From: CAYSRM01 sp964475205
GTDB lineage: Bacteria > Verrucomicrobiota > Kiritimatiellia > UBA8416 > CAYSRM01
Assembly: GCA_964475205.1 (NCBI GenBank)
Contig: CAYYVQ010000009.1
Location: 1-64,000, forward strand
Direction: 5' to 3'
DNA: 64,000 nucleotides
This document shows, in pieces, positions 17,476 through 26,700 of the stretch. The notes under the pieces are model-generated. The model saw nothing but the letters and a program-made list of their open reading frames with translations. It was not told the origin of the DNA and did not search any database. The translations under genes and the position numbers were made by a program. The number at the start of each line of letters is the position of its first letter. Position 1 is the first letter of the stretch.

Positions 17476-18459
17476 TTACTCGAAAGTTATCTTGACCTTC
17501 TCACTGGTCTCGACCTTGACACCCGGCACATTGGTGGCCGAAGCAAAGAATTCCGCGGGCGAGCCGCCCCCCATGCCAAAGGGAGACATCATGTCGTCTT
17601 CATCAAGGCGCTTAACGAGTTTGTCCATCTTGAGTTCAAGCAGTATAAATCGATTGTCCTTCTCGGGATGAGGATGGTTGGCGTCTGACTTCACCTTTTT
17701 GCCGACAACTTCGACTGATAGCGACATCTCCATGTCCTTGAACATGGCCTTTGCCATCTCTCCCGGGGTTTCGTTGCCGGTGAATCCGTAGGGGTTGCCC
17801 GCGGCCATCATCATGTCCCTGTACTGTTGCATAGCCGCGGTTTCTTCCGGCGATGAAACACGCTTTTCCTTGTCGTCTTTCTTGCCCAGGTCCAGCGGCT
17901 CCACATCCGGATAATCCGGCAATACAACCTCGAGCTTATTCGGAGAGCCTTTCTTGAATGCGAATTCAAATGCATCCTCCTCCTTCTCCGCAACCTGCGC
18001 GTGTGCTCCCGGCCCCATTGAAGGCTCTATATTCGCGCCCATATTGTCCATGTTGATAAATACGTCATTGATATCCTCAAAAGAATATATGGTCACCGAT
18101 CCCCTGGCGCCGTCTTTGTCCACCCTCTTGGCTTTAACAAACTTTACCGCGGAACCGAACATTCCCGCCGCCGCCTCCAGCGCATCTTCGTTGTAAAACG
18201 GGTCTTCAGGCATCTCCATGTGCATCCCTGCCATTCCGCCTGCTTCCATCTGCTTTCTCATCTCCGCCATCTGCGCCTCATACATTGCCACAGCGCCCTT
18301 TGAAAAAACAGCGCTGGCAAGAATATAGCCCGACCCGTCGTTCTTGACTCTAACAACGGTCTTGGCCTTGATGCAGCCCGCGAATAGAAGGGCGAACCCA
18401 ACAAGTAAGCTCACCTGTAACGCCAGGCAGACGGGTTTCTTGGATAGAACTCGTATCAT
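17476..18459 (-). CDS. Lipoprotein, first gene of cluster A
   Basis: A 327-residue lipoprotein. The signal peptide ends in the lipobox LFAGC with Cys29 as the lipidated residue. The mature part opens with a strand pair (TVVRVKNDGSGYILASAVF) and continues with a Met-rich helix (residues about 55-80), then alternating strands and charged loops. No family assigned. The overall form, a lipid anchor followed by a beta-rich start, suggests an outer-membrane or periplasmic component. AAAGGAG lies 7 bases before the ATG. As the promoter-proximal gene of cluster A it may define the transcription start, but no convincing -35/-10 pair was found upstream. Confidence 0.75.
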   Translation of the reverse strand: MIRVLSKKPVCLALQVSLLVGFALLFAGCIKAKTVVRVKNDGSGYILASAVFSKGAVAMYEAQMAEMRKQMEAGGMAGMHMEMPEDPFYNEDALEAAAGMFGSAVKFVKAKRVDKDGARGSVTIYSFEDINDVFINMDNMGANIEPSMGPGAHAQVAEKEEDAFEFAFKKGSPNKLEVVLPDYPDVEPLDLGKKDDKEKRVSSPEETAAMQQYRDMMMAAGNPYGFTGNETPGEMAKAMFKDMEMSLSVEVVGKKVKSDANHPHPEKDNRFILLELKMDKLVKRLDEDDMMSPFGMGGGSPAEFFASATNVPGVKVETSEKVKITFE

Positions 18460-19258
18460 TTATATCTCCTTTCATAACTGCTGATGGATAGACTAGTGAA
18501 CAAAAAGATTCCGGACGCAAAGATGGTCAAGAAAGATCTGTTAATGAATGGGTATACACTCCCGGCGTGTGCCACGCAGAATGAACCGGCAATTATGTTT
18601 TTGCAGCCAGACACTTGAGACTTTCCTTTCAGCATCCCCGAGCAGATAGCAAGTCGTATAGCACCCGGTAAAAGTTACAGAAAACCCACAACCCGGTCAA
18701 AGGATTTATCCGCAATTCGAATTTTGGTTGCTTGCCACTACGATGTTGCAGCCACGCGCGAGTAGGCCCGGCATGCCCCGCCTGCGGCGTGGCAGGTCCC
18801 GAATTGGTAAAACCCGCGCTACTTGTATATCAGTAGCACGAAGGCGTCTGCTTACTTGACCGGCTCCTACTGTTGCGTTGGCTAATGGCTGTCAGGAGGC
18901 CGTACAAGCTGATTTCGGGGTCGAATGTGGCCTGTAAGGTGCACCGTTTCTTTGACTGACCATAGATTCCGGGAACCTTTAACCTGCAAATACTCAAATC
19001 TGCTCCGGTTGAATGTTGCCTGTGCAGCTTTCTCCACAAACTGACGATCAGACCTAATAAGTAACAATTAGGCATTGCTTTTGTGGGCTGGTTTTGGGAG
19101 AGCAAAATAGGGGACACCACATATCCTCACACGACCAATCCACCGAAATCGTCTCTTCCTTGCTTTTTCCCCGGCCCATGTTGTATTAACGAAATGAAGT
19201 TGTGTAATAGTATTGTTATGCTCTTGAAATATGCAAGCCGGACGAGCATTATATCTGT
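18460..19258. other. Gene-poor stretch, no supported gene
   Basis: No open frame here looks coding on either strand. Short frames on the minus strand (about 60-96 codons near 18830-19120) have no recognisable family and no ribosome binding site. The stretch holds several small hairpins, including CCTGC/GCAGG near 18780 and GCTACT/AGTAGC near 18817-18836. A segment near 18801 (GAATTGGTAAAAC) resembles AAATTGGTAAAAC at 33088 within a repeat element. It is probably decayed mobile or intergenic DNA that also holds the upstream control region of cluster A. Confidence 0.5.
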
Positions 19259-19516
19259 ATGCCTGAGTTATCCAGATTTTTGGGGATTGTGATCGGTATT
19301 TTCCCTCGTGAACATGCGCCACCGCATTTTCACGCGGTGTATGGTGAATACCAGATCACAGTCGAGATACAGAGCGGGATCGTTCATGGGGATTTTCCCA
19401 AGCGGGCGTTGCGTCACGTTTTGGAGTGGCTCGATCTGCATCAGACCGAACTTCTTGAGGACTGGGAGCTGATTCAGGCAGGGCAACCCGCAAACAAGAT
19501 CGCACCATTGGAGTAG
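19259..19516 (+). CDS. DUF4160 protein, putative toxin-like partner
   Basis: An 85-residue protein of the DUF4160 family. Characteristic segments are PELSRFLGIVIGIFPREHAPPHFHAVYGEY, with the HxPPHFHA signature, followed by a strand on VEIQSGIVHGDFP and a C-terminal helix VLEWLDLHQTELLEDWE. Family members are usually encoded just before a DUF2442 gene, as here (4 bp gap), and the pair has been proposed as a toxin-antitoxin-like module; no activity is shown for this one. It sits in a gene-poor patch with a truncated sigma factor, which fits an acquired accessory region. Confidence 0.85.
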   Translation: MPELSRFLGIVIGIFPREHAPPHFHAVYGEYQITVEIQSGIVHGDFPKRALRHVLEWLDLHQTELLEDWELIQAGQPANKIAPLE

Positions 19517-19520
19517 GACT

Positions 19521-19766
19521 ATGATACCGAAAGTAATAGAAGCTGAATACGAACACGATTTCACTGTTCACGTCCGCTTTGCGGACGGAACTGAGGGTGA
19601 TGTGGATCTGAAGGATGAACTCCACGGCGAGATTTTCGAGCCCCTCAAAGATCCTGCCGTCTTCAGAACAGTCTCCGTTCATCCAGAATTCCATACACTC
19701 TGTTGGCCGAACGGAGCCGATCTCGCTCCCGAATTCCTGTACGACAAAATACAGATTCCAGCATAA
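19521..19766 (+). CDS. DUF2442 protein, putative antitoxin-like partner
   Basis: An 81-residue DUF2442 protein. Family features are the beta-hairpin DFTVHVRFADGTEGDVDLKDEL and the later segment FRTVSVHPEFHTLCWPNGADLAPEFLYDKI. DUF2442 proteins are small, often have a DNA-binding-like or antitoxin-like genomic context, and commonly follow DUF4160. The start ATG lies 4 bases after the DUF4160 stop with a GGAGTAGG-like purine stretch overlapping that stop, so the two are co-translated. What the pair does here is inferred from the family only. Confidence 0.85.
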   Translation: MIPKVIEAEYEHDFTVHVRFADGTEGDVDLKDELHGEIFEPLKDPAVFRTVSVHPEFHTLCWPNGADLAPEFLYDKIQIPA

Positions 19767-19779
19767 CCAAGCGGTGTCT

Positions 19780-19806
19780 TGCGGCTCAGCCGCAGCAAAG
19801 CTTTGC
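19780..19806. repeat. Two adjacent short palindromes after DUF2442
   Basis: TGCGGC-TCA-GCCGCA (19780-19794) is directly followed by the palindrome GCAAAGCTTTGC (19795-19806) and then by TTGTAAATCTTTT. The position 13 bp after the DUF2442 stop suggests a transcription end signal, but the stems are short and the T run is imperfect. Confidence 0.35.
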
Positions 19807-19902
19807 TTGTAAATCTTTTACGGCAGATTAAGGGCCTTATGCCACGTTTAGCGGCTGATTCCCGGGCCCAAAACTAGAAATCTTCCGGCTAAGCCGCCAT
19901 AA

Positions 19903-20031
19903 GTGGATGGAACAGAAAAAATATCAGACGATGAATTGCAGACGCTGGTCGCAAAGGCAAGAGACGGCGACGAGAATGCGCTGGCGAAGCTATGCGAGGC
20001 TTATTATCGCAAGGTTTTGAAGTACATGTAA
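19903..20031 (+). pseudogene. Truncated ECF-type sigma factor remnant (region 2 start)
   Basis: From a GTG at 19903 the frame reads 42 codons, including DDELQTLVAKARDGDENAL and then LCEAYYRKVLKYM, before TAA at 20029. This is the pattern of the N-terminal part of sigma-70 region 2.1 in ECF sigma factors (GDxxAFxxLxxxYxxxVxxY). The remaining about 130 residues expected for such a factor are absent, and the other downstream frames do not resume the homology. There is no good ribosome binding site. I read it as a decayed fragment. Confidence 0.6.
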
Positions 20032-20452
20032 TTGATAAGAAATCGCTTTTCAGGCGGCACGGGCACCCGCCCGCTTAACCCGAGCCGGAGATGTCAACTC
20101 CTGGCAAAAACAGGTGAACTACGTGGGTTAGCCACGGTATGTGACTGCACGTCAATCGGTTAACTTCCAGATTCGATCATTTTTGTTGCTTGATCCCTTT
20201 ACCTTGCCAATCACAGCGCAATAGCCAATCTAACGCCGGAAAACTCCTTCAAGTGCTTCCAAATAAAGAGACCGTGGGTTCCGCCGGATCACCCGCCATG
20301 GAAAAAGCCATGGGATTCTGTTTTGACTTGTATAACTGGGAAAACTCAGGTATTTAAGCTTTCAAAGTTCGGCAACGTTTTAACACTTATTAAAACATCG
20401 GAGGCTATGCCGCCAGGGCAGGCTATCTTTCGGTAAATTAAGACTGTACAAG
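20032..20452. other. Long leader region before the PgaA/PgaB-like gene
   Basis: No gene is seen here. Visible structure includes a perfect hairpin GTTTTAA-CACTTA-TTAAAAC (about 20373-20392) close to the coding start, followed by a segment with GGCTAT repeated either side of GCCGCCAGGGCA. Further up, TAACCC and GGGTTA bracket alternative short hairpins GGAG/CTCC and CCTG/CAGG that share bases. It could be a structured 5' leader. It does not match the c-di-GMP-I riboswitch core as I know it. Confidence 0.3.
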
Positions 20453-23400
20453 GTGCAAACCGTGGGTAATTTCAGTTCTGTTTCCATTCTGAAGGTAATT
20501 GTCACAGCGTTGTTTATCACTTGCCGGACATGGGCGGCGCCGGCCGTTAACTCCGCTCCGGAAATAATTGAGCAAACTCCCGGACAAGAAACCGGACGGG
20601 TTACCCTGTCCAATGCGCTGCAGAGCTTTCACAACGAAAATTACTCAAATGCAATCCCGGACCTTGAATTGATCCTTGAACGCGACCCGCGAACTCCCAA
20701 AGCCTGGGAAGCGCTCGGGTGGTCTTACTTCAGAACGGGCCGCGCCAACGAAACCGAAAACCTATGGAACCGACTTACAAAGATTGATCCTGATTCCACC
20801 ACCGCATGGAATAACCTGGGCAGGCTGTATGTCCATCTAGGCGACTTTGCAGAGGCAGAGGATTGCTTTGACAAAAGCCTTGAGCTGGATCCCGATCAAC
20901 AGGAAACACGGTTCAACAGGGCCAAGGTGCTGCGCTGGCAGGGAAAAGACAGGGAAGCGGTGCAGGAACTGCAGAACCTCACGGATTATGAGTTCAGGGA
21001 GCAGGAAGTGAAGGTCGAGCTGGCAAGATCGTTGCAGAACCTGGGCCGATTCTCTCAGGCGCTGAAAAACTGGGAACAGGTGGAGAAAAAAAATCCTGAA
21101 CAGAAAACCCGCATGGCATGGGCCCGGCTTTTGTCCGATTCTCCCGAAGATGCCCGTAAAGCCGCGGAAGACCTGATTGAACAGGCCGATGGATCAGTGC
21201 GCGCCCAGGGCATGCTGATGATGGCGAACATTCACGAATATGGCGATAACAAGGCCGAAGCCGTGGCGTGGCTGAAGAAAGCCATAATACAGCTTGACGA
21301 GGGGCCCGAAAGACAGCAGACAAGAATCCGACTGCTCAGGTTGTACCAGTATCTTTACGATCAGGACCCCTTCAAACATCCGCTTGACGAGGCCCTGAAA
21401 CTCGTGCTCGAAATAATTGACACAGCAGCGGAACTCGGAGAGTTAACCGAATATTATGCCGATATGCAGCTTACGTATGCCGAACTGTTGATGCTGGACG
21501 GCCAGTACAAGGCCTCAGAACAAGAGTATCTTGCAATACTCGAAAGGTTTAATCCGGACAATTACAGAGCTCACAGGGGCCTGTTCGAAGTATACATGGT
21601 CATGCACGATTATAAGCTCGCCGGACGTCATCTTGATGCCATGCGCGCTTTCAATCCTGTTGATCCTTATCTCAACTACTATGAAGCGCGGCTGGAAAGC
21701 GGCAAGGAAAGATACGACAGAGCATACAAGGCGCTTGAAAGGCTTGAAACGGCCGGACGAAGCGGATGCGCAGCGATTCTGCTTTATCATACTCTGTCTC
21801 CCAGCAAATGGAGCTCAACCCTTCCGGTAAGCCGCTTCAGGGAGCACCTCTTTGCATTGAAAGAGGCGGGCTTCCAATTTGTAACCCCGGCACAGCTCAG
21901 CAGGACAATGAGCGGGTCAATAGGATACGGCTGGCGCAGGTCCAGTCGCATTCCCCGCGTTGTCTCGGTTACTTTTGACGACGGCCGCAGGAACGCCGTC
22001 AGACTGGGAGGATCTGTTGCAGAACAGCTCGGCATCACCCTTGCAAATCACATCATGACCGGACGGACCGAAGAAGAGCAGCCGCTTGTAGCCTCGTGGG
22101 AGATGCTGAAGGAAGAAGAGAAAAAAGGCCGATGGATTTTCGGCAGCCATCTTGAGCGCGGCCAGAGATTCTGCCCGATCAACCCTGATGGCCTTTCAGC
22201 GCCGGCAATCGTAAACCGGGAATGGAACCCGGAAACCAGAACACTTGAGTCTCTGGGTCAGTACATGGAGCGTGTTGACAACGCATACAAGACCAGCAGA
22301 GAACGCCTGGACAGCAATCTGGGCGCCAGGGACGTTCCTTTTGTTGCATACCCCTACGGGAACATAGGCCAATACACCTTGAGCAACACCGACAAGTCTA
22401 TCATTGCCAACCTGACGGCTGCAGAGAAATACTACTCGCTGGGATTCATCCAGTCGACTTTCGGATATGCGGTTAACGGCGACAACCCGTTGATGTACCA
22501 GAGATGGGAACCGTCCAGAAGATATTCCGGGACCAGCGTCGTTTACCGGGTCATGACACAGCATCCCGTGTTTCTCGCGATGCGTCTGCGCGCAGAATTC
22601 GCAGCGCTGGAAGGGGAACGCCATCTCGCCATGAAGACCCTGGACGACCTTGAAAAAGGCGGTTACCCGAAACCTCTCCTTAAAAAGACCGCGGAATATG
22701 TTGTGGATCGCATAGCCGGCCAGTTTGAAGCTCCGCTGTCCGCGGATGGCGTGCGCAAGGGCCCGTTTGAAATTGATATAAAGGATCCCTACATGGGAGT
22801 CAGCGCGGAATACTTTGAAGATTCCATAAACAGGGAAAACTACATGATCCTTGCTGCACCCGGGATCAACATTACACCCAACCTTATAGCTGAAGGCATA
22901 GCAGGAACAGGCCAGCTTAAGCAGGACCGGGTAGTCCCCACCGAAGAAACAAGAGGGCTGCCTGAAACGACGATAAAAGAAACCGATACCGGAGCGCGCG
23001 CTATCTTCAATCTGCCGAACGGGTGGTCGTTTTCCGGCCGCATGTTGAACCGGGATTTCGACTCTCCGGCCGCCGAAGACGAATTTACCTACCAGGTGAG
23101 GGGCCTGGTCAAACCTGTGCTGGGAATTCAACTTAACGGGGCATGGAGCCATGACGTTGAACCTTCGGCAGTAGCCGTTACAAACGGCATAACTTATGAC
23201 ATGTGGTCCATCGACGGCATATGGGATCCCAGGGACTGGTGGGATATCTCGGGCAATGTCGCGGCATATAACTATTCCCGCTCAGGCACACGGGAACACC
23301 TCGGTCTCAAAAGCATGTGGCGTCTCTACAAGAAATCCGGACTGTATGCCGGGCTGGGATACGGCTATGTCAACTCGGAAGAGGAAGATGAGACTTACTG

Positions 23401-23743
23401 GACACCTTACAGGCTTCACCGTTACTTCATCGACGTAACCCTCAGGCGCAGCTATCGCAGGATATACTATAACGTCCGGGCAAGATACGGAATAGGCAAA
23501 GAAGATAACAGGCCTGAAGATTTCGAGGCCTTCGAAGAGCTCCTGGCGCGCGCGCGCCGGGAGAATTTCGCGGCGCTTCCCACACCGCCCGAAGAACAGG
23601 ATTGGGAATCGGTATTGGGAATTTCCGCTTCATGCCGGCTTAAACTGGGAGAACACTGGGAACTGTCCGGAGAAGCCTCTTATAATGAAGTGCCCAATTA
23701 CGACAGCACCAGGCTTGCAGGGACTGTTCGATACAGGTTCTAA
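20453..23743 (+). CDS. TPR / polysaccharide deacetylase / outer-membrane barrel fusion (PgaA+PgaB-like)
   Basis: This 1096-residue protein starts at GTG 20453 (another GTG at 20462) with a signal segment ending near TWAAPA. Residues about 50-430 are TPR repeats (for example AWNNLGRLYVHLGDFAEAEDCF). Residues about 437-680 form a CE4 (NodB-like) polysaccharide deacetylase domain: AILLYHTLS, the metal/catalytic motif TFDDG near 507, HIMTG, and FVAYPYGNIGQY. From about 780 the sequence alternates short amphipathic strands and ends in a terminal Phe (TVRYRF), typical of an outer-membrane beta-barrel. In E. coli, PgaA is a TPR-plus-barrel porin and PgaB a separate GlcNAc deacetylase. Here both seem joined in one chain, so the polymer would be deacetylated and exported by the same protein. 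It converges with the genes at 23767-29249. Confidence 0.82.
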   Translation: MQTVGNFSSVSILKVIVTALFITCRTWAAPAVNSAPEIIEQTPGQETGRVTLSNALQSFHNENYSNAIPDLELILERDPRTPKAWEALGWSYFRTGRANETENLWNRLTKIDPDSTTAWNNLGRLYVHLGDFAEAEDCFDKSLELDPDQQETRFNRAKVLRWQGKDREAVQELQNLTDYEFREQEVKVELARSLQNLGRFSQALKNWEQVEKKNPEQKTRMAWARLLSDSPEDARKAAEDLIEQADGSVRAQGMLMMANIHEYGDNKAEAVAWLKKAIIQLDEGPERQQTRIRLLRLYQYLYDQDPFKHPLDEALKLVLEIIDTAAELGELTEYYADMQLTYAELLMLDGQYKASEQEYLAILERFNPDNYRAHRGLFEVYMVMHDYKLAGRHLDAMRAFNPVDPYLNYYEARLESGKERYDRAYKALERLETAGRSGCAAILLYHTLSPSKWSSTLPVSRFREHLFALKEAGFQFVTPAQLSRTMSGSIGYGWRRSSRIPRVVSVTFDDGRRNAVRLGGSVAEQLGITLANHIMTGRTEEEQPLVASWEMLKEEEKKGRWIFGSHLERGQRFCPINPDGLSAPAIVNREWNPETRTLESLGQYMERVDNAYKTSRERLDSNLGARDVPFVAYPYGNIGQYTLSNTDKSIIANLTAAEKYYSLGFIQSTFGYAVNGDNPLMYQRWEPSRRYSGTSVVYRVMTQHPVFLAMRLRAEFAALEGERHLAMKTLDDLEKGGYPKPLLKKTAEYVVDRIAGQFEAPLSADGVRKGPFEIDIKDPYMGVSAEYFEDSINRENYMILAAPGINITPNLIAEGIAGTGQLKQDRVVPTEETRGLPETTIKETDTGARAIFNLPNGWSFSGRMLNRDFDSPAAEDEFTYQVRGLVKPVLGIQLNGAWSHDVEPSAVAVTNGITYDMWSIDGIWDPRDWWDISGNVAAYNYSRSGTREHLGLKSMWRLYKKSGLYAGLGYGYVNSEEEDETYWTPYRLHRYFIDVTLRRSYRRIYYNVRARYGIGKEDNRPEDFEAFEELLARARRENFAALPTPPEEQDWESVLGISASCRLKLGEHWELSGEASYNEVPNYDSTRLAGTVRYRF

Positions 23744-23766
23744 CCCGCTTATTGTACCCGTCCGGA

Positions 23767-26700
23767 TTATGAATCGTCTTCTTCCTCCTCTGTATCCTTG
23801 CCGGGTTTTGCATGTCGGAGTATCTCTAGAGAGCGTCCTATTTTATCAGGATCCGAGTTCGGGTTTAATTCATTGACCCGTATAACATCCCCACCGGGCC
23901 CGTATATGCCCAGCATCACCTTGTACCGCAGGTTGGCAACATCCCGTTTAAGCCCGTTGATCCAGCGGGAAGACGGCATTTCGTTAAATAGAATACAAAA
24001 ACCATCTGCCTCCACGCTTTCCATTTTGTCGATCAACCGGCTATGTTCTACAACTGCTCCCTCCGCGACTCTCACAACCGGCAGCAAGGAGACTTTATGA
24101 TACTTCGCGAACAAATAGTATATGTGCTTCCTGCCCGGATATGACCCACCCCACTGTCCGGAACCGGTAATTTCAAACCATCGGGGACATATCGCAGAAA
24201 CTTTAGGCATAAGCGGCCTGACCTGTTCAAGCTCCTCGTCCGTCTTCTCTTCGCTTTTTTCGTAATTCAAAAAAGCAATCCGCGTAGGCAAAGGCCCGCC
24301 GGAAAGGCGGTAAACCGACGCCCTGGCCCGACCCTTTTCCTCTTTGTGAACTCCAATGCCGGACCAGCCCAGGGATGCTTCAGGGGGAACGTCAAGCACA
24401 GTACCGAACATCTGTTCGCCATTTATGTACCCCATGGCTCCGCCGCTGCGCACTTCAAGCCGGATCGTCATCTGGTTGCCCGTCCGTGTCCAGTCTTTCA
24501 CCTTGTGGTGAACGAGGTTTCCGTCCTTCCAGAACTGAAGATGAACTCGGCCTTCCGGCGTGAACCCGAAACGCACCAGATGCTCCATGGTCCTGGCGCC
24601 GTAAAGCCAGAAATCCCCATCAACATCCCCTATGCGGGCCTCTATGAATGAATTCTTCAAACGCATCGATCCGGTCAGCCGCATAGCCGCTTCGCTATAG
24701 CTGCGGCCCGCTTTAAGAATGCCGTATCCGCGGTCTGTTTCTAAATTCCCGCCGGTGATTCGCCAGTTTCCGCCGGCTCCCCCGGTAAGATCGTCTACAA
24801 CAGGGTACACCCTTGGTTCCATTAAGGAAAACATATCCTTAACCGCCGGTTCCTCCGCTGTCCGGCTTACCATTAGAACCAGTTCAACAAGGTCTTCAGC
24901 ATGAGGATTGGCCAGCAACTGGTTTTCCCGTATCGCATGACCCAGCGTCGTATACTTCCTAGGGTCGCGCCCTGCTTCAACAAGACGCGCCATGAAGCGT
25001 CGTGTTTCCGCCGGGCTCCGGCTCAACCGTACCATTACGGCCAGAACATTTATGTTGTCAGGATCAAGCTCAAGAACCTTCTTCGCAACAAGCCGCGCCT
25101 CGGATTTTCGTCCCTCTTCCATCAACCACTCTATCTGGGCTGACATGATATCAACATTCTCCGGGAAAAGCCTGGCATACAGGTTCAAAACACGCGAAGC
25201 TTCTTCCGCTCTGCCGATATTCTGCAACAACTTGCATTTCCGGATGGCCAGAGATATATCGCCCGGATTAATATCGAGGCTCCGGTCGTAATACTCCAAC
25301 GCCTTGTTCGCATTGCCCTGCTTGCTGTATGCATCGCCGAGATACATCAGCGCCCGCGAATTGTCAGGGTTGATCTCCAGCCACTGGGCCCATTGATCTA
25401 TTGCTTTCTCATAGTTCTCGTCAACATAAGCGGCCATTCCATCTCTGCGCAGACGGCTTGCCTTTGCCTCGACTGTCATTTCTCCGTTAGTCCCTGCCGA
25501 CATCGGTATCATGTACAGGAAAGGCAGATCCTCGCCCGGTCCGGGTTCCGGCGCCTCCTTCTCCTCGGCAATGTCTTTTTCCGAAACCCCGAGTTCCTCT
25601 TGATTTTCTCTGCTGTCCTTTGCAAGCACAAACTGCACATTTGGAAGCACGGCCAGAACCGACGACAGGCCGCTTCTGGTTTCCATGGACTCCGGCAATG
25701 CCAGAAGAAGCTTCATGCCCGTGTTTTCTATAGCGCCTCCGCACTGCTTGAGCCAGGTCCCCATCCGTGACATGGAGACATCTCGCATATTCCGGAAATT
25801 CAGGTAAAGTCCATCAACCTTCTTCTGCTGCGCCTGTTCGACCACATATGAAGGCGACAGATGGGACAGGCCCTGAACTCCGTCTGCTCTCACTTGCGGG
25901 CAGAAATCAAGCCTGTGGACATCGGCCAATTTGCCGTAAAAATCGGCATCGCATACCCCGGAAATTACTTCGCCCATGGTCGTAGCCTGAATCCATACAG
26001 GCGACAAGTCCGTAAGGAGATGCGCATTCGAAGAGATCCACTTGAAAACAAAGCCATCATTCTGCACTCCCGTATTCCAGCTTGCAATAGCAGGTTTCTG
26101 CGGATCGAGTTGAAGTCCGGTAATCTGCGCGCTTGCCCTGCCCTTGTCCGGACTCCACACACTGACCCCGAACATGCCTGGATCCTGCTCTCCCCTGAGC
26201 AGTCCTGCCTGAGCAAATATGTCTTGCCCGTTAATCCTGGCAAACAGGTAATTCCCGCGCAGATAAATATCAAGCGTGTGTTCCTGTTCCGGATCGAGCG
26301 GAAACTCCGAGGACGCAAGGGTAAAGGGAAGTTCACTGATTCTTTTCTGGCGGAACCAGATTCCACGCCTTCTCACGGGTTCCTCCCCGTTAAAGTCGTC
26401 TGCTGAATCGCCGCGTTCCTTCTGCTGAATCCTGACGTATCCGCCTTCATCGATCCCGAGATAAGTATAAGACACGCCGTCAGACGTAGCGCGCATGTAC
26501 AGGCCAAGCTGTCCCTCCTCGAGACGGAATTTCACGCGCGCATGAAAATCCCTTGCCAGATTGCTTCCGCCGAGCCACATCCGGGCTCCGGTAGTATTAT
26601 ACGGAGCATAAATGTGGAGTCCGCCCTGATCGGCCTGCCGCATAGCGCCCCAGTCAACTATCCATGAAGAAGAAAGCATCTCATCGAGTCCCTTCACAGC

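Noticed and set aside
18830..19120. Minus-strand ORF of 96 codons in the gene-poor patch
   Set aside because: No family, no ribosome binding site, and a poor protein-like composition. It may be decayed DNA but cannot be supported as a gene.
20407..20436. Nine-codon leader peptide (MPPGQAIFR) after GGAGG
   Set aside because: The spacing from GGAGG to ATG is only 2 bases and no regulatory codon run is seen.
20345..20452. c-di-GMP-I (GEMM) riboswitch before the exopolysaccharide gene
   Set aside because: The expected GGCAAACC...GACGCAAAGC core and tetraloop receptor pattern could not be matched. Only a generic hairpin remains.
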